Shown here: positions 14,001 through 23,221 of the stretch, piece after piece
Numbering within the stretch: the stretch's first letter is position 1
How the letters are laid out: the number at the start of each line of letters is the position of its first letter
From: Limnohabitans planktonicus II-D5
Lineage (GTDB): Bacteria; Pseudomonadota; Gammaproteobacteria; Burkholderiales; Burkholderiaceae_C
Length of the DNA stretch: 64,000 nt
Direction: 5' to 3'
Assembly (NCBI RefSeq): GCF_001270065.2
Contig: NZ_LFYT02000017.1
Location: 1-64,000 of the forward strand
Notes under the pieces: generated by a model
Databases searched by the model: none
Told to the model about the DNA's origin: nothing
The model's input: the letters and a program-made list of their open reading frames with translations, nothing else
Made by a program: the position numbers and the translations under genes

Positions 14001-17000
14001 GCGGGCGAGGTGGGCAATTTGGTCAGTCAATTCATGGGCGCAGTGAGTGATGCCAATGGTGCGGCAACCTTGCAAGGCATGGCCATCACCGGTGTGGACA
14101 CCAGCCGGGGCAGCCTGTACTACAGCACCAACGGCGGCCTCAGCTGGGCGCAGGTCAGCGCGGTGAGCGACCATATGGCTTTGCTGCTGGGCGCAGGCAG
14201 CAACAACCGGATTTATTTCAAGCCCAACGCGGGCGTGACGGACAACATCAACTCGGCGGTGAGCTTCCGCGCCTGGGACCAGACCCTGGGCACCGAGGGG
14301 GTGTATGTGGATGTGCTGGCCGGTGCGGGCTTGACCGCCACAAGTGCCTTTTCCAGCACCACCGAGCAGATTGCGCAGAACTTCGTGCCCAAGGTCAACC
14401 TCGCCGCTGTGGCCCAGGGCTTCGGCGGTTTTGTCATCCATGGCCAGTGCGCAGGCGACGTCAGTGGCTTCAGCGTGGCCAATGCGGGCGATGTCAACGG
14501 CGACGGCTATGACGACCTGTTGGTGGGCGCACCGTATGCCGACACCTCAGTGAGCAACAGTGGCCGCGCTTTCGTGGTGTTTGGCAAATCCGGCACCAGC
14601 GCCATTAACTTGAGCGGCCTGGCCGCTGCCTCTGAGGGCTTTGTGCTGGAAGGCTTTGGCACCACCTTCAGCACAGCTTCTGTCGCTGGCGCAGGGGATG
14701 TCAACGGTGACGGCCTGGCCGACTTGATCGCCGGTGCACACAACGAAGAAGGCACCCACGGGCGCACGTACATCGTGTACGGCAAAACCTCCAGCGATAC
14801 CGTACTGGCCTCGGCCGTGAATGCGGGCAGCGGCGGATACACCATCATCGGTTTCACCAGTTCAGGCCAACTGTTCAGCGCAGGCGCACTCAGTGCCGCA
14901 GGCGATGTCAACGGAGACGGTTTGGCCGACTTCCTGATCGGGGCGGCCAGAGGCCTTTCGGTCCCCTCTGGCAAGACCTATGTGGTGTTTGGCACTGCAG
15001 ACATGGCCAAAGTGCAACTGACGGCTGTTCAGGCCGGATCGGGTGGCTTTGCCATCAACGGACAAAGCAGCGGTGATTTGACCGGCTACAGCGTGAGCAA
15101 TGCAGGCGATGTGAACGGCGACGGCCTGGCCGATGTGATCCTGGGCATTTACAACAGCGATCCCGCCGCCGGGACGGACGCGGGCCGCAGCTTTGTGGTG
15201 TTTGGCAAGACCGGCACCAGCGCGGTGAACCTGACGGCTGTGCAGGCGGGCTCGGGTGGTTTTGTCATTCAAGGCCAGTGTGCCAACGACCTGAGTGGCT
15301 TTTCCGTGAGCCAGGCGGGCGACGTCAACGGTGACGGCCTGGGCGATGTGATGGTGTTTGCCCCGCAAGCCGACCCGGCCGCCAGGGCCAATGCGGGCAG
15401 AACCTATGTGGTGTACGGCAAGACTGACGGCCAGGTCATCCAGCTCAGCACCATTACGGCAGGCGTGGGCGGCTATGTGATCAACGGCCAGTCGGCCGGT
15501 GACGGGGTCTATCTGACCACTGAAACCCAAGTGCCCCAGCGCACACGCGTGAGCTATGCCGGGGACATCAATGGCGACGGCCTGGCCGACCTGATCATGG
15601 GCTCGCAGCTGGCCGACCCCGCCACAGGTGCTGACGCGGGCCGCAGCTATTTGGTGTACGGCCAGACCACCAACACGCCGATTGAGCTGAGCGACGTGGC
15701 CGACGGCATCGGCGGCTTTGTCATCAACGGCCAGTCTGCCGGTGACCATGCAGGCATTGTCAGCATGGCTGGCGACATCAATGGCGACGGCTTTGACGAT
15801 TTGCTGGTGGGCGCACGCACGGCCGACACGGCCGCAGGCGCAGATGCGGGCAAAACCTATGTGATTTTCGGCGGCAGCCAATGGGGCAGCCAGGTGGACT
15901 TGCTGGGCGACGCCACGGCCAACACCCTGACAGGCAACGCCTTTTCCGAAACCTTCGTCGCAGGCGATGGCCACGACAGCCTGATCGGCAACGGCGGCGC
16001 CGACGTGATGTTTGGCGGCAAGGGCGACGACAGCTTCGTGCTCAATGCCAGCAACGTGAGTGCTTTGCAAAGCCCCTTGGGCGCAAGTGGCAACGTGGGG
16101 CAACTCGCACGCGTGATCGGCGGCACGGGCTTCGACACGCTGGCGCTGAGCGCGGGCGCTTCGCTGAACCTGCAAAGCGTGAGCAACGCAGACGGCGCAT
16201 CGCCCGATGGCCTGAGCCGCATCGAAAGCATTGAACGTATCGACCTGGCCAGCGACAGCGCCGCCAACACCCTGGGCCTGAGCGCCCAGGACGTGGTGGA
16301 CATGGTCGGCTTCAACAACATCCACACCGGCACCCCCAGCGCCGACGGCAAGACCTGGACGAATGTCAGTGGCAACGCTTTGGCTGACAGCACCAGATAC
16401 CACCAGCTGGTGGTGGATGGCCATGCCACCGATGTGCTGAACTTGCAGCTGGGCACCGGCTTGTGGGTGAATGCAGGCACCGTCAACGATGGCGCCCGTG
16501 ACTACACGGTCTACCAAAACGAGGGCATGCGCAGCCAGGTGATCGTGCGCACTGGGCTCACCGTCAACAACCTGGACAGCGTGGCACCCGTGGTGCTGGA
16601 CATGAACCGCGACGGCATCTTGAGCTATAGCCAAGTGCAAATGGATGTTGATGGCGACGACTTGCAAGACCAAACTGCCTGGGCCGCACCGCAAGACGGC
16701 GTGCTGGTGTGGGACAAGTTGGCTGACGCCATGGTGCATGACCACAGCCAGTTTGCCTTTGCGCAATACGCGGGTTTGCTGGGCACGCCTGGCGTCACCG
16801 ACCTGCAAGGCCTGGCCGCCGCCTTTGACAGCAACGGCGATGGGGTGCTGAGCCAGCAAGACAGCCGCTTTACACAGATGGCCGTCTGGCAGGACGCCAA
16901 CCACAACGGCCAAAGCGACAGCGGCGAAGTGCGCCACCTGCTCGATCTGGGCATCGTATCGCTGCAGCTGCACAGCGACGGCGTGCTGCGCAGCCCGGCT

Positions 17001-17249
17001 GCGGGCGTGCAGGAAGCCGGTCGCACCCACGCCACCTGGCTGGACGGCAGCCAGCTGCTGGTGGCTGACGCGGCCTTTGCCTTCTCCAGTGGTGGCAGCA
17101 GTGACAGTGACAGCGCTTTGCAGTGGCGCGATGTCTTGGCCAGCGCCAACAGCCCTCAAGACATGCGTTCAGGCGCTTTGCAGGGCGCGTCGCTCCTTGA
17201 CGCCCACCAGCAACTGCTGATCGACCAGGCTCAACTCATGGCGCATTGA
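2034..17249 (+). CDS. Giant Bap-like Ig/FG-GAP/RTX repeat protein (5071 aa)
   Basis: This is probably a secreted calcium-binding adhesin or biofilm protein. No Sec signal peptide is visible, which suits type I secretion. The order is: four Ig-like units of Big_12 type (about residues 8-110, 120-215, 325-425, 540-640) interspersed with and followed by 22 Big_13-type units ([17 protein letters not shown] motif, about residues 232-2655); a VCBS-type domain (about 2660-2765); an unidentified domain (2766-2965); a cadherin-like unit (2966-3095). Two copies of an 876-residue module follow, each with seven FG-GAP repeats (GDVNGDGxxDxxVG, calcium-binding) and then an RTX-like segment ([15 protein letters not shown], near residues 3760 and 4650). 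The C-terminus carries EF-hand-like DxNxDG segments. Start is the first ATG in frame, with only a weak GAGA upstream. No secretion genes adjoin it; a TolC gene lies 21 kb away. Function is inferred from architecture. Confidence 0.92.
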   Translation: MNGLTSPSIAITSDKARLSVSETALLTFMLSEPSSQFGAEDVTVIGGSMSQFVQSATDLRVYTAIFTPAPQALSAAVFVASQSFSNAAGMLNQDGGESDNVVSMAITPQLDTAPPSIAISTPKTTLTPGEAVTVTFTLSENSIDFTAADITALGGSLSNLTGSGKVYTATFTPTAGARSAMLFVDSNRFTNASGQVNVDGADGNNVATFSINAAPVTPPPSPAVPVAPVVNLDASSDSGVLGDKLTSDSTPALSGTGTTGDLITVKNAAGTVIGTTTVAANGSWRITPTAALPEGLNTLSVTASNTTGQTSASVSLPLTIDSANPTVTISTPKTVLAAGEAVTVSFTLLDNSSDFTLADVTALGGSMSNLVGSGKAYTATFTPTAGARSAMLFVDSDRFSDAAGNFNKDGADGNNVASFSINAAPVTPTPPPPPPPTPAAPLAPVVSLDASSDSGVLGDKLTSDSTPTLSGTGTAGDLITVKNAAGTVIGTTTVAANGSWRITPTAALPEGLNTLSVTASNTTGQTSASVSLPLTIDSANPTVTISTPKTVLAAGEAVTVSFTLSDNSSDFTLADVTALGGSMSNLTGSGKAYTATFTPTAGARSAMLFVDSDRFSDAAGNFNKDGADTNNVASFSIQPVAMAPSAPLAALLASSDSGILGDKLTDDSTPTISGTGAAGDVISVKNAAGTVIGTATVAANGAWSITPASALPTGLNALSVTATNTAGLTSPATPLALTIDNTASAAPLANLDAASDSGVLGDKITNDTTPTIIGTGTAGEVITLKNAAGAVIGTATVAANGTWSITPATALPSGVNTLSVNSTDAAGNTSAATPLVISIDSTASSTPAANLDASSDSGVLGDKLTNDTTPTISGTGTAGEVITLKDASGAVIGTATVAANGTWNITPATALPFGVNTLSVTSTDAAGNTSAATPLVVTIDNVASAAPVANLDGSSDSGVLGDKLTNDNTPAISGTGTAGEVITLKNAAGAVIGTATVGANGTWSITPATALLSGANTLSVTSTDAAGNTSAATPLVISIDSTASSTPAANLDASSDSGVLGDKLTNDTTPTLSGTGTAGEVITLKDASGAVIGTATVAANGTWNITPATALPFGVNTLSVTSTDAAGNTSAATPLVVTIDNVASAAPVANLDGSSDSGVLGDKLTSDTTPTISGTGSAGEVITLKDAANAVIGTATVATNGTWSIAPVTALPAGVNTLSVTSTDAAGNISAPTPLVITIDTTASAAPVANLDAASDSGVLGDKLTNDTTPTISGTGTAGEVITLKDAANAVIGTATVATNGTWSITPTTALPSGANTLSVTTTDAAGNISAPTPLVINIDSTASAAPVANLDASSDSGVLGDKLTNNTTPTISGTGTAGEVITLKDAANSLIGTATVAANGTWSVTPTNTTLHAGVNTLSVTTTDSAGNTSPATPLVVTIDNTASAAPVANLDAASDSGVLGDKLTNDTTPTISGTGTAGELITVKDNTGAVIGTATVAANGTWSITPTTSLPTGANSLSVTTTDAAGNTSPATPLVITVDTSSPAAPTAPQANLDVSSDSGLIGDKLTNDTTPTISGTGTVGETITIKDAAGVVIGTATVAASGTWNITPTTALPSGTNSLSVTATNASGQTSSATPLVITIDNTASAPPFANLDTSSDSGVLGDKLTNDTTPTISGTGNAGEVITIKDASGVVIGTATVAANGIWSVTPTTALPTGANTLSVTSTDAAGNTSPAVPLVISIDNTASAAPVGNLDASSDSGALGDKITNDTTPTISGTGIAGEVITVKDASGAVIGTDTVAANGTWSVTPTTALPTGANTLSVTSTDAAGNTSPAAPLVISIDTTASAAPVANLDASSDSGVLGDKLTNDTTPTLSGTGTAGEVITLKDASGAVIGTATVAANGTWSVTPTTALPTGVNTFSVTSTDAAGNTSPAAPLVISIDTTTSAAPVANLDVSSDSGVLGDQLTNDTTPTISGTGSAGEVITVKDAANAVIGTATVAADGSWSMTATTALPTGGNTFSVTSTDAAGNTSAATPLTITIDTSTPAAPTAPPANLDVSSDSGTLGDKLTNDTTPTISGTGTPGEVITIKDAANAVIGTATVAANGTWSITPTTPLPSGPNTLSVTATNASNQTSPATPLVVTIDITASAAPTATLDPSSDSGTQGDSTTDDTTPTLSGTGTAGEVITVKDASNAVIGTATVAADGSWNVTPTTALPTGANTFSVTSTDAAGNTSAATPLTVTIDASTPAAPTAPPANLDVSSDSGTQGDKLTNDTTPTLSGTGTAGETITIKDAANTVLGTTTVAANGTWSITPTTPLPSGPNTLSVTATNASNQTSPATPLVVTIDITASAAPTATLDPSSDSGTQGDSTTDDTTPTISGTGTAGEVITIKDASNAVIGTATVATDGSWNVTPTTALPTGANTFSVTSTDAAGNTSVARPLTVTIDTSTPATPSAPPANLDVSSDSGTQGDKLTNDTTPTISGTGTAGEVITIKDAASAVIGTATVASDGSWSITPTTALPSGANPLSVTATNASNQTSPATPLVITIDNTASAAPTGTLDPSSDSGTQGDSTTDDTTPTISGTGTAGEVITVKDTSNAVIGTATVAGDGSWSVTPTTALPTGAQTFSVTSTDAASNTSAATPLTVTITSPVLGNASISGTATGAATEDAGVNSVGGSLTVTDPDAGDNVLQTPASLAGVYGTFTLNTATGAWTYTLDNSRAATQALAAQATVTDKLTVTSKDGTASQDISVLITGTDDAPVLSIPSPGPAGTAKSPANNTILVASNSNVSGLWTPIVDMYGTLNGLGDYKAPYYAYGGTTPMVVRDDNNIAGTTNTRLDQGDILAADFQGYNGVVYGVAVGLRKLQADGLGAATLRVDIQKPDGTIISGVTTASSTRQGGSGGWDNGGYYLGSTIGNFTADQTGTYKMLIVGTSTAPVRLNFPEAKVINAAGEVIVNPVHLNYTEGQGMAAINTAVTVADVDDTSAVSAKVAITAGFAAAEDVLGFVNDGQTMGNITASLSPGVVRLSSAGGTATLAQWQAALRAVQYSNTSDKPSTATRTVQYTLNDGTLDSAVATSLIGVTPVKDAPVLTDTTLSLAMVAADAPAPTGAVGTLVSSLMGGVSLPDGTSTLKGMAITGVDTSQGTLYFSTNGGTTWTAVSSVSDTNALLLKSDADNRLYFQPAAGVSNSIASAVTFRAWDQRVGAEGSYVDVSVNGGTSSYSSATDVLLQKLPVGVNLSDVAQGSGGFVIHGESASDRSGFALSNAGDVNGDGYDDILVGAFGFDINGVTSVGRTYMVYGKTGSSQIDLSAVAAGVGGFAIDGFAVNDAVGSSVSAAGDVNHDGLADLVMISNNGNATPTGNNQGRAHVVFGSTSGATMHANALTASTGFSINGVTDFPSVGLHAVSAAGDVNGDGLQDFVVGTFTADVGSMSDAGKAYVVFGRTNNSTDVELSAVAAGSGGFMVQGQSATDLLGSSVSNAGDFNGDGLSDLIVGSPMANGKGASYVVLGKTGGQALSVSALGSQGFVIFGECAGDQAARVSSAGDVNGDGLADLIVGARASDLSNGSNAGRSYVVFGRTGATTNVQLSAIAAGSGGFVINGHCAGDLAGSVGYAGDVNGDGLADLLVGASAADPAAGTDAGRAYVVYGKTSTSAVQLSSLALGDGGFFINGQSAGDKAGTVSLGGDINGDGFADVLVSADSAATTGGTLAGKSYVVWGGSRFMDTLDLRGQLAADTLTGSAASDTFVAGDGADVLIGNGGADVMYGGKGNDTFVLNASNVQALHNPMGQGGNDQQLARVDGGTGYDTLQLSGGAALNLGAVSHADAASPDVASRIEGAERFDLASDAASNTLGLSASDVAELASFNSIRTGSASADGKTWVNVSGTALGSVTPYHQLVVTGDAKDALNLQTGQGSWANVGMVYDGLHDHLVYQNEALRAQVIVRLGVAVYGADTVANPANAAPVLADRILNLDTLGDVPLDPAGEVGNLVSQFMGAVSDANGAATLQGMAITGVDTSRGSLYYSTNGGLSWAQVSAVSDHMALLLGAGSNNRIYFKPNAGVTDNINSAVSFRAWDQTLGTEGVYVDVLAGAGLTATSAFSSTTEQIAQNFVPKVNLAAVAQGFGGFVIHGQCAGDVSGFSVANAGDVNGDGYDDLLVGAPYADTSVSNSGRAFVVFGKSGTSAINLSGLAAASEGFVLEGFGTTFSTASVAGAGDVNGDGLADLIAGAHNEEGTHGRTYIVYGKTSSDTVLASAVNAGSGGYTIIGFTSSGQLFSAGALSAAGDVNGDGLADFLIGAARGLSVPSGKTYVVFGTADMAKVQLTAVQAGSGGFAINGQSSGDLTGYSVSNAGDVNGDGLADVILGIYNSDPAAGTDAGRSFVVFGKTGTSAVNLTAVQAGSGGFVIQGQCANDLSGFSVSQAGDVNGDGLGDVMVFAPQADPAARANAGRTYVVYGKTDGQVIQLSTITAGVGGYVINGQSAGDGVYLTTETQVPQRTRVSYAGDINGDGLADLIMGSQLADPATGADAGRSYLVYGQTTNTPIELSDVADGIGGFVINGQSAGDHAGIVSMAGDINGDGFDDLLVGARTADTAAGADAGKTYVIFGGSQWGSQVDLLGDATANTLTGNAFSETFVAGDGHDSLIGNGGADVMFGGKGDDSFVLNASNVSALQSPLGASGNVGQLARVIGGTGFDTLALSAGASLNLQSVSNADGASPDGLSRIESIERIDLASDSAANTLGLSAQDVVDMVGFNNIHTGTPSADGKTWTNVSGNALADSTRYHQLVVDGHATDVLNLQLGTGLWVNAGTVNDGARDYTVYQNEGMRSQVIVRTGLTVNNLDSVAPVVLDMNRDGILSYSQVQMDVDGDDLQDQTAWAAPQDGVLVWDKLADAMVHDHSQFAFAQYAGLLGTPGVTDLQGLAAAFDSNGDGVLSQQDSRFTQMAVWQDANHNGQSDSGEVRHLLDLGIVSLQLHSDGVLRSPAAGVQEAGRTHATWLDGSQLLVADAAFAFSSGGSSDSDSALQWRDVLASANSPQDMRSGALQGASLLDAHQQLLIDQAQLMAH
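2725..9990 (+). repeat. Coding tandem array of 22 Ig-like (Big_13-type) units
   Basis: Units of about 300 bp encode a repeated SSDSG...[16 protein letters not shown]...[11 protein letters not shown] pattern. Larger duplications are superimposed. A 648-bp block at 2731 recurs at 3379. About 420 bp at 4502-4920 recur at 5102-5520 with only a few mismatches. A roughly 606-bp pair of units repeats three times between about 8205 and 9990. The near-identity points to recent unequal exchange. Confidence 0.88.
11315..16560 (+). repeat. Duplicated 2628-bp module (FG-GAP propeller plus RTX)
   Basis: The motif [10 protein letters not shown] occurs at 11451 and again at 14079, offset 2628 bp (876 codons). 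The offset holds for the following seven FG-GAP repeats, the RTX-like motif and the closing block with YHQLVV and VYQNE. Seven FG-GAP repeats per copy is the number expected for a complete seven-bladed beta-propeller of integrin-alpha type. Confidence 0.85.
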
Positions 17250-17256
17250 CCCCAGG

Positions 17257-17293
17257 AGCGGCACCCCCCGCCGCAATGAACCCACGCAGACCA
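17257..17293 (+). repeat. Right direct repeat flanking the giant gene
   Basis: This matches 1519-1555 at 36 of 37 bases in the same orientation. It begins eight bases after the giant gene's stop codon. Confidence 0.8.
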
Positions 17294-17310
17294 AGCCCCA
17301 TCGCTCTGGG

Positions 17311-17333
17311 GGCGGGGCTGCAAAGTCCCCGCC
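17311..17333. terminator. GC-rich inverted repeat between convergent genes
   Basis: GGCGGGG and CCCCGCC form a perfect seven-pair stem around a nine-base loop, between the convergent stops of the giant gene and the phosphatase gene. There is no T-run, so it is not a classic intrinsic terminator. It may still act as a bidirectional stop or mRNA-end stabiliser. Confidence 0.35.
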
Positions 17334-17341
17334 AGCGGCGT

Positions 17342-18088
17342 TCAGTCTTGCACAAGCATCTGCTGGAGCTCTGACACTTCTCGCGGGCTCAGCCCGACGG
17401 CACCATGCAAATAGTCATGCATGCCGCCGTGCTGTGTGTCGACCGCATCGAACGCGGCGTGCAAAAACTCGGGCTGCACTTGCCACAGCACTTTCATCAC
17501 ATGCGGGTGGCCCATGCCTTCCAGCCGCGCATCTCGCTTGTACAAGGCGTTGGTCAGCAAATAGTCGTGCTCGATGGTGGCGCGGTCCACACCCAGCGCG
17601 GACAGCAGCAGCGCCGCTGCAAAACCCGTGCGGTCTTTGCCCGCTGTGCAGTGAAACACCTGCGGCGTGGGATGTTCGAGCAAGTGCTTCAAAAACCGGC
17701 CAAAGGTGCCAGCATTGCGGTTCACAAAATCGCGGTATGTCTCGCGCATCAGCTCCACGGTTTCATCGGTGCTGGGCACGATGCCTTGCGCCACCAGCGC
17801 CTGCATGCGCGCGATCACGGTGGGCTCAATCGTCAGTGCCACCCGCTGCACCCCGGCAATGTCATAAGGCGTGGCGGTGTATTCGGCCACGCCTCTGAAG
17901 TCCAGGCTGTGCCGCACTCCCAGAGCCTTCAACTGTTCCAGGTCTTGGGCTGACAAAGCGGCAAGGTGGTCCGAGCGGAAGACCTGGCCGCTTTTAACGC
18001 GGCGTTGATCTTGCGTGCGGTAGCCCCCAAGATCGCGAAAATTAGAAGCGCCTTGCAAGCGGATGGAGACAGCAGGAGATGAAGACAT
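17342..18088 (-). CDS. Tyrosine-protein phosphatase (Y_phosphatase3 type)
   Basis: This 248-residue protein has the CX5R phosphatase signature HCTAGKDRTG, with nucleophile Cys147 and Arg153, and an N-terminal NFRDLGGYRT block typical of bacterial DSP/Y_phosphatase3 enzymes. These remove phosphate from phosphotyrosine or other phosphoesters; the substrate here is unknown. The frame runs 123 codons further upstream, but that extension has no family similarity. The start at MSSSPAVSIRL (18088) puts the conserved core near the N-terminus, as in relatives. No clear ribosome binding site precedes it. It is convergent with the giant gene and divergent from the stress-protein gene. No signal peptide is seen, so it is probably cytoplasmic. 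Confidence 0.88.
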   Translation of the reverse strand: MSSSPAVSIRLQGASNFRDLGGYRTQDQRRVKSGQVFRSDHLAALSAQDLEQLKALGVRHSLDFRGVAEYTATPYDIAGVQRVALTIEPTVIARMQALVAQGIVPSTDETVELMRETYRDFVNRNAGTFGRFLKHLLEHPTPQVFHCTAGKDRTGFAAALLLSALGVDRATIEHDYLLTNALYKRDARLEGMGHPHVMKVLWQVQPEFLHAAFDAVDTQHGGMHDYLHGAVGLSPREVSELQQMLVQD

Positions 18089-18324
18089 GGCAGGCTTGAA
18101 TAAACAATACACAGCCATTGTCGCCAGACCGGCCAGCCTGTCAGTCACCTGCGCTTGGTCTGCCAGGCGCAAATTTGTCATGTTTGCGCCATTGGCCCGG
18201 CAGTCGGTGGCTTCAGCCCCGACATTCAGCCCCAGCCCTTTGTCGAGACAACAGCGGCCAGGCAAACCGGATTGGCTCATTCCGATATTCATGACGCAGG
18301 TCAAGGTCTCGTGCTTCAGGTGTC

Positions 18325-18352
18325 TGTAAATTGAAACTTCATCTGATTTACA
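18325..18352 (+). promoter_or_regulatory. Inverted repeat in the uspA leader
   Basis: TGTAAAT and ATTTACA form a perfect seven-base inverted repeat with a 14-base spacer, ending just before the AAGGAG ribosome binding site at 18354-18359. The dyad could be an operator or a leader hairpin controlling translation of the stress-protein gene. Only the symmetry is observed. Confidence 0.3.
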
Positions 18353-18365
18353 CAAGGAGCACCGT

Positions 18366-18788
18366 ATGAAAATCTTGTTGGCTGTCGATGGCAGTGAGTA
18401 CACCAAAAAAATGCTGGCGTATATGGTCACGCACAGTGAGCTGTTCAGCCCCAGCAACAGCTACACCTTGTTGACGGTGCAATCCCAAATACCGCCCCGA
18501 GCGCGATCTGCGGTAGGCAAAGAGATCGTGGATGACTACCACCGTGAAGAGTCTGAACGGGTGCTGGCCCCTGTGGACGCCTTCCTGGAGCGCCACGGCA
18601 TCCAGGCCAAAAGCATGGCCAAGGTCGGGCATGCAGGAGAGATCATTTCCAAAACCGCAGACAGCGGCAAATTTGATTTGGTGGTGATGGGCTCCCATGG
18701 CCACGGCACCTTGGCCAATTTGGTGATGGGCTCGGTCGCCACACAAGTGTTGGCCCATTGCAAGGTGCCCTTGCTTTTGGTGCGATGA
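18366..18788 (+). CDS. Universal stress protein (UspA family)
   Basis: This 140-residue single-domain protein starts MKILLAVDGSEYT, the Usp first strand and loop, and ends with the ATP-binding signature G-2x-G-9x-G-S (GSHGHGTLANLVMGS), then a hydrophobic VPLLLV strand. This suggests the ATP-binding class of Usp. Family members help cells survive starvation, oxidants and other stress, usually as cytoplasmic dimers. The ATG has a strong AAGGAG ribosome binding site six bases upstream. It stands alone: divergent from the phosphatase gene and followed by a REP array, so it is probably monocistronic. Confidence 0.93.
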   Translation: MKILLAVDGSEYTKKMLAYMVTHSELFSPSNSYTLLTVQSQIPPRARSAVGKEIVDDYHREESERVLAPVDAFLERHGIQAKSMAKVGHAGEIISKTADSGKFDLVVMGSHGHGTLANLVMGSVATQVLAHCKVPLLLVR

Positions 18789-18834
18789 GCTTGGCCCTTT
18801 CAGCTAAAAATGATGGGTTTCGGTAAAGCCCCAT

Positions 18835-19357
18835 GTCGGGGTCTTCGACCACCGACCTACAAATCACCACCACCTCGTAGGTCGGCACTCGCAGAGTCCG
18901 ACGTTATGGGTTTCGGCCCAGGCCCACGTCGGGGTCTTCGACCACCGACCTACAAATCACCACCACCTCGTCGGTCGGCACTCGAAGAGTCCGACGTTAT
19001 GGGTTTCGGCCCAGGCCCATGTCGGAGTCTTCGACCACCGACCTACAAATCACCGCCACCTCGTAGGTCGGTACTCGCAGAGTCCGACATTTTTGGTTTC
19101 GGCACAGGCCCATGTCGGGGTCTTCGACCACCGACCTACAAATCACCGCCACCTCGTAGGTCGGTACTCGCAGAGTCCGACATTTTTGGATTGGGCACAG
19201 GTCCACGTCGGGGTCTTCGACCACCGACCTACAAATCACCGCCACCTCGTAGGTCGGCACTCGAAGAGTCCGACGCTGCACGCTTGGCACCAAGCGCTGG
19301 CTGCAGGCGAAGGGGGCCCATCAGGCAAAACGTTGGAGTCTTCGACCACCGACCTAC
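18835..19357. repeat. GTAG-type REP/BIME array 2 (five pairs plus one arm)
   Basis: Units start at 18835, 18928, 19021, 19114 and 19207, an exact 93-bp period, with an extra arm at 19332-19357. Hairpins are as in array 1, but the linker is about 25 nt and resembles GTTATGGGTTTCGGC-type sequence. Because 93 is a multiple of three, false repetitive ORFs cross the array. It lies between the stress-protein gene and glcE. The remaining bases to 19563 show no gene or clear promoter. Confidence 0.87.
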
Positions 19358-19563
19358 AACAACTTTGACGATTGAACACTTCTCGGGGCCAAATCCATAG
19401 CATCCACCGCTTGACCAGCGGCCTGGTCTGTTGGGAGATGGGCACTTCATTGGGCCAAATACCCAAGTGAAGCCCATAACGAACCCCCTGCGCAATTTCC
19501 CACAACCGAGTTGTTCAAAAAATTCACGCGACGGGTAAAGGGCGGGCGTTACCATCTTTGCCC

Positions 19564-20721
19564 ATGGAAACTCAACTCAATGCCCTCATCGACGCCGTGC
19601 GCCAGGCGGGTGCGGATGGCCGCTTGCTGCGGCTGCGTGGTGGCGGCAGCAAAGATTTTTGGGGCCAAAGCCTCACGGGCGAAGTGCTGGACACACGGGC
19701 CTATGCGGGCATCGTCAGCTACGAGCCCAGCGAACTGGTGGTCACGGTGCGCTGCGGCACGCCGCTGGCCGAGCTGGAAGCTGCTCTGGCCGAGAAGGGC
19801 CAGTGCCTGGCCTTTGAGCCGCCGCACTTTGGACAAGGTTCGGGCCATGTGGCGACCGTGGGCGGCATGGTGGCCGCCGGGCTCAGTGGCCCGGCCCGCG
19901 CCACTGCTGGCGCTGTGCGCGACTATGTCTTGGGGGCACGCTTCATCAATGGCCTGGGCGAGCACCTGACCTTTGGCGGTCAGGTCATGAAAAACGTGGC
20001 CGGTTACGACGTCAGCCGCCTCATGGCCGGCAGCTGGGGTACGCTGGGCCTGATCACCGAGGTCAGCCTCAAAGTGCTGCCCGTAACCCCCGCAGAAGCC
20101 ACGCTGATGTGTGTGGGACTGCCGCAAAAAACTGCGCTGGATTTGCTGCACCGCTGGGGCGGACAGCCCCTGCCTTTGAATGCCAGCGCCTGGGTGCGTG
20201 ACACCACCGCCCAGCCAGTGGCCGACTGTTTGTTTGTGCGTCTGCGCGGTGCAGTGGCCGCGGTGCAATCTGCGCTGGACAAGATGAGCGCCGATGCCGT
20301 TGCCTTGGGTGCCCAGGTCAACGTGATGGACAGCGCCGAAGTCGCCGCAGACTGGCGCGCCAGCGGCGATCAAAACCTGCCGTTTTTTGCCGCCCCCGCG
20401 CCCGACGCCTGTCTGTGGCGTCTGTCGGTGCCGCAAACCGCGCCGCTGCTTGATTTGCCGTATGCCCCATACATCGAATGGCAAGGTGCGCAGCGCTGGT
20501 TGTGGGCACCGGCCTCGGCGGCGCTGGCCTTGCGTGAGCTGGCGCAATCGGTGGGCGGTCATGCCACGTTGTTCCGGGCCAGTGCTGCCCATGCCGAGGT
20601 CGACAAAGTCGCCGGCGTGAACACCCCGCTCGAAGCCGTTCAGCAACGCATCCAGCAGCAATTGCAAAAGCAGTTCGACCCGAAAGGCGTCTTCGCCACC
20701 GGTCGCTTGCACCCCCTCTGA
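19564..20721 (+). CDS. glcE: Glycolate oxidase FAD-binding subunit GlcE
   Basis: This 385-residue protein is the GlcE subunit of glycolate oxidase, which with GlcD and GlcF oxidises glycolate to glyoxylate and passes electrons to the membrane quinone pool. The PCMH-type FAD domain is recognisable: RLRGGGSKDFWG, FEPPHFGQGSGHVATVGGM, then GQVMKNVAGYDVSRLMAGSWGTLG. The end FDPKGVFATGRLHPL is typical. ATG at 19564 is preferred over an in-frame TTG two codons earlier. No good ribosome binding site is visible. glcF follows after 11 bases, so they form an operon. glcD, often adjacent in other bacteria, is not next to it. Confidence 0.92.
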   Translation: METQLNALIDAVRQAGADGRLLRLRGGGSKDFWGQSLTGEVLDTRAYAGIVSYEPSELVVTVRCGTPLAELEAALAEKGQCLAFEPPHFGQGSGHVATVGGMVAAGLSGPARATAGAVRDYVLGARFINGLGEHLTFGGQVMKNVAGYDVSRLMAGSWGTLGLITEVSLKVLPVTPAEATLMCVGLPQKTALDLLHRWGGQPLPLNASAWVRDTTAQPVADCLFVRLRGAVAAVQSALDKMSADAVALGAQVNVMDSAEVAADWRASGDQNLPFFAAPAPDACLWRLSVPQTAPLLDLPYAPYIEWQGAQRWLWAPASAALALRELAQSVGGHATLFRASAAHAEVDKVAGVNTPLEAVQQRIQQQLQKQFDPKGVFATGRLHPL

Positions 20722-20732
20722 GGCGAATCGTC

Positions 20733-21977
20733 ATGCAAACCAACCTCGCCCCCGAATACCAAAACACCCCAGACGGCCTGGAAGCCGAAGCCATTTTGCG
20801 CAAGTGCGTGCACTGCGGCTTTTGCACCGCCACTTGCCCCACCTACCAACTGCTGGGCGATGAGCTCGACGGCCCGCGTGGCCGCATCTACCTGATGAAG
20901 CAAGTGCTGGAAGGCGAAACGCCCACCCGCAAAACCCAGATGCACCTGGACCGGTGCCTGACCTGCCGCAACTGCGAAAGCACTTGTCCCAGCGGCGTGC
21001 AATATGGCCACCTGGTGGACATCGGCCGCAAGCTGGTAGACGCCAAAGTCGAACGCCCCGTGGGCCAAAGGATGCTGCGCTGGGCGCTCAATGAAGGCCT
21101 GCCTTCGCCCCTGTTTGCGCCCGCCATGAAGATGGGCCAGTTGGTGCGCGGTCTGCTGCCGGGCAGCCTCAAAGCCAAAGTGCCCGAGCCACAACACTCA
21201 GGCGCATGGCCCAACGCCCAACACGCCCGTAAAGTGCTGATGCTGGCCGGTTGTGTGCAGCCGAGCATGAGCCCCAACATCAACACCGCCACCGCCCGCG
21301 TGCTGGACGCCGCAGGTATCCAGACCGTGACCGCACCCAAGGCCGGTTGCTGCGGCGCGCTCAAGTTCCATCTGAACGACCACGACGGCGGCAAAGACCA
21401 CATGCGCGCCAACATCGACGCCTGGTGGCCGCTGGTCGAATCGGGCGAGGTGGAAGCCATCGTCATGAACGCCTCGGGCTGCGGCGTCATGGTCAAGGAC
21501 TACGGCCATGTGCTCAAGGGCGACCCGGTCTATGCCGACAAAGCCGCCCGCATCGGTGCCCTGACCCGCGACCTGAGTGAACTGCTGCCCGAGTTGGTGC
21601 CGCTGCTGCAAGACAAGCTCAAGCCTGAGGCCCTGCAAGCCGCAGGCCTGCAGGCCTACCACCCGCCCTGCACGCTGCAACACGGCCAGCAACTCAAAGG
21701 CGGCGTCGAAAAGCATCTGGGCGATCTGGGCTTTCAGATCAAGGTCACGGCCAATGAATCGCACCTGTGCTGCGGCTCGGCCGGTACCTACAGCGTGCTC
21801 AACCCCGAACTGTCCAAGCAATTGCGCGACCGCAAACTGGGCCACCTGAATGCGCTGGAGCCGCAAGGCGTGATCAGCGCCAACATCGGCTGCATCACGC
21901 ATCTGCAAAGCGGCAGTGGCCTGCCGGTGCGGCATTGGGTGGAGTTGGTGGATGAGGCGCTGGCGTCAGTCGTTTGA
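20733..21977 (+). CDS. glcF: Glycolate oxidase iron-sulfur subunit GlcF
   Basis: This 414-residue protein carries two 4Fe-4S ferredoxin motifs, Cys25-28-31-35 and Cys75-78-81-85 (CxxCxxCxxxCP), followed by two cysteine-rich CCG domains (AGCCGALKFH, NASGCG, then PPCTLQHGQ, HLCCGSAGTYS). This is the GlcF/LutA-type layout. It takes electrons from the flavin subunits of glycolate oxidase. It lies 11 bases after glcE in the same direction, so the two are probably co-transcribed. Length matches the family (about 405-410). A REP pair starts 29 bases after the stop. Confidence 0.95.
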   Translation: MQTNLAPEYQNTPDGLEAEAILRKCVHCGFCTATCPTYQLLGDELDGPRGRIYLMKQVLEGETPTRKTQMHLDRCLTCRNCESTCPSGVQYGHLVDIGRKLVDAKVERPVGQRMLRWALNEGLPSPLFAPAMKMGQLVRGLLPGSLKAKVPEPQHSGAWPNAQHARKVLMLAGCVQPSMSPNINTATARVLDAAGIQTVTAPKAGCCGALKFHLNDHDGGKDHMRANIDAWWPLVESGEVEAIVMNASGCGVMVKDYGHVLKGDPVYADKAARIGALTRDLSELLPELVPLLQDKLKPEALQAAGLQAYHPPCTLQHGQQLKGGVEKHLGDLGFQIKVTANESHLCCGSAGTYSVLNPELSKQLRDRKLGHLNALEPQGVISANIGCITHLQSGSGLPVRHWVELVDEALASVV

Positions 21978-22005
21978 TCGTTTCAGCACGCATGACGGGA
22001 TTGCT

Positions 22006-22136
22006 GTAGGTCGGCACTCGCAGAGTCCGACGTTATTGGTTTCGGCACAGGCCCATGTCCGGGTCTTCGACCGCCGACCTACAACATCCATGTGTGAGAC
22101 ATGTCATCTCGTAGGTCGGCACTCGCAGAGTCCGAC
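22006..22136. repeat. REP head-out pair plus a third arm
   Basis: A complete pair occupies 22006-22082: GTAG-headed hairpin, 25-nt linker, mirror hairpin ending CTAC. After a 28-nt spacer containing ATGTGTGAGACATGTCATCTC-like sequence comes another GTAG hairpin at 22111-22136. This looks like the smallest intact unit of the family. Confidence 0.85.
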
Positions 22137-22252
22137 ATCAGCAAACTGAGTGCTCTGGTTCATCTCAAGGTTGTCAACACACCATTGCACCTGTGATGCG
22201 CCACCGCGGCTAAAGTCTTGACCATTTCATTCCTACACTTGCAAGCTCCTTC

Positions 22253-22612
22253 ATGCCCGATATTGCGCTGTTCCTCCGTTGCGGCACATGTAGTCACAAA
22301 CTTTCTGCATTTTTGGCGTTCCGCAACGCCGGACTTTTGGTCGAGTCTCGCCGACCGACGGTCAGCGACATTGAGGCCATCGCCCCGCGTCTGAAATGTT
22401 CTCAGTGCGGCGCAAAGTCGGTAGCGCTGGAGTCAGAGCAGTACAAGGACAGCGAACGCTATTGGGCAACATCTGAAAGCGAACATCGGGTCTTTCATCG
22501 CAGCACTTGCACCTGGATGCGCAGCGTAGGCGCAGACAGTGAAATCAACTTCACTTCCAGGCAAGCTGCGGTGCTGCGTGGCTACACCCCTTGCCGGGCC
22601 TGTCGCCCCTGA
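22253..22612 (+). CDS. Small zinc-binding protein (zinc ribbon plus Ada-like motif)
   Basis: This 119-residue protein has two likely metal sites. Residues 10-52 hold a zinc-ribbon pattern (Cys10, Cys13, Cys49, Cys52). The C-terminus (FHRSTCTWMR...FTSRQAAVLRGYTPCRACRP) resembles the metal-binding segment of Ada-type DNA repair proteins, with His82, Cys86, Cys114 and Cys117. No Ada methyltransferase or AraC domain follows, so it is not Ada itself. A DNA-associated or regulatory role is possible but not shown. It is a single gene between a REP group and the hipBA pair, with no convincing promoter found. I do not recognise a named family. Confidence 0.65.
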   Translation: MPDIALFLRCGTCSHKLSAFLAFRNAGLLVESRRPTVSDIEAIAPRLKCSQCGAKSVALESEQYKDSERYWATSESEHRVFHRSTCTWMRSVGADSEINFTSRQAAVLRGYTPCRACRP

Positions 22613-22876
22613 CTGGCTGCGGCGAATGCCCGATTTTCTTTTCGCGGGTACAGGCTTATTGATTCGTAACCATGAAGTCCGAGCAGTGTGTGACCAGTTG
22701 GGTGGATTTTGTCGCTTGCCCTGCAAGCGAAAAAGCGTGTTGTCCACAAGCGTCTGATCGCCAGCAGGGCTGGCTCCCACAAGGTGCACCTTGAATCCCA
22801 TATGCAGACTTCACAGGGCTGTATAAATCATGAACATAAAAAGATACAAAATTAGACTTCTGTTAAAGTTTGTTTG

Positions 22877-23221
22877 ATGTCAAAGCCCTCTTCAGCAGCA
22901 GATCAATTGCCCCCATCCGCAGCCAAAGCACTGCGGGACTTGGGCGAAAACTTGGCACTGGCACGTCAGCGCCGCAAAGAGAGTTTGCGTGCCTGGGCCA
23001 GCCGCATGGCGGTGTCCGTGCCCACGCTCATCCGTATGGAAAAGGGTGACCCTTCGGTGGGCATGGGGGTGTATGCCACGGCGCTCTGGCTCATGGGGCG
23101 TCACGCTCAACTGCCTGAAGTGGCCGCCCCTGCGCAAGACCTGAACGCGCTAGAGCAAGACATTGAAGCGGTTCGCCAGCGAGCGCAACGCATGTCGCGA
23201 AAGTCAGGGGAACGCGCATGA
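22877..23221 (+). CDS. hipB: HipB-type antitoxin, helix-turn-helix
   Basis: This 114-residue protein has an HTH_XRE-type DNA-binding domain (about residues 20-80: LGENLALARQRRKESLRAW...SVPTLIRMEKGDPSVGMG). It overlaps the downstream HipA gene by four bases (ATGA at 23218-23221), as in type II toxin-antitoxin operons. By analogy it binds and neutralises the HipA kinase and represses the operon. ATG at 22877 is preferred over an in-frame TTG one codon earlier. Upstream DNA (22825-22876) is AT-rich, but no clear promoter or paired operator was identified. Confidence 0.85.
   Translation: MSKPSSAADQLPPSAAKALRDLGENLALARQRRKESLRAWASRMAVSVPTLIRMEKGDPSVGMGVYATALWLMGRHAQLPEVAAPAQDLNALEQDIEAVRQRAQRMSRKSGERA

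Noticed and set aside
14862..17159. A 765-codon minus-strand frame
   Set aside because: It is antisense to the FG-GAP region of the first giant, with no domain or ribosome binding site of its own.
18810..19400. A 196-codon frame with a perfect 31-residue repeat
   Set aside because: It results from the 93-bp REP period being divisible by three. The DNA is a hairpin array, not a gene. Similar frames in 32711-33636 and 35291-35671 were rejected for the same reason.
19549..20712. A 387-codon minus-strand frame
   Set aside because: It is antisense to glcE, which has clear family motifs.
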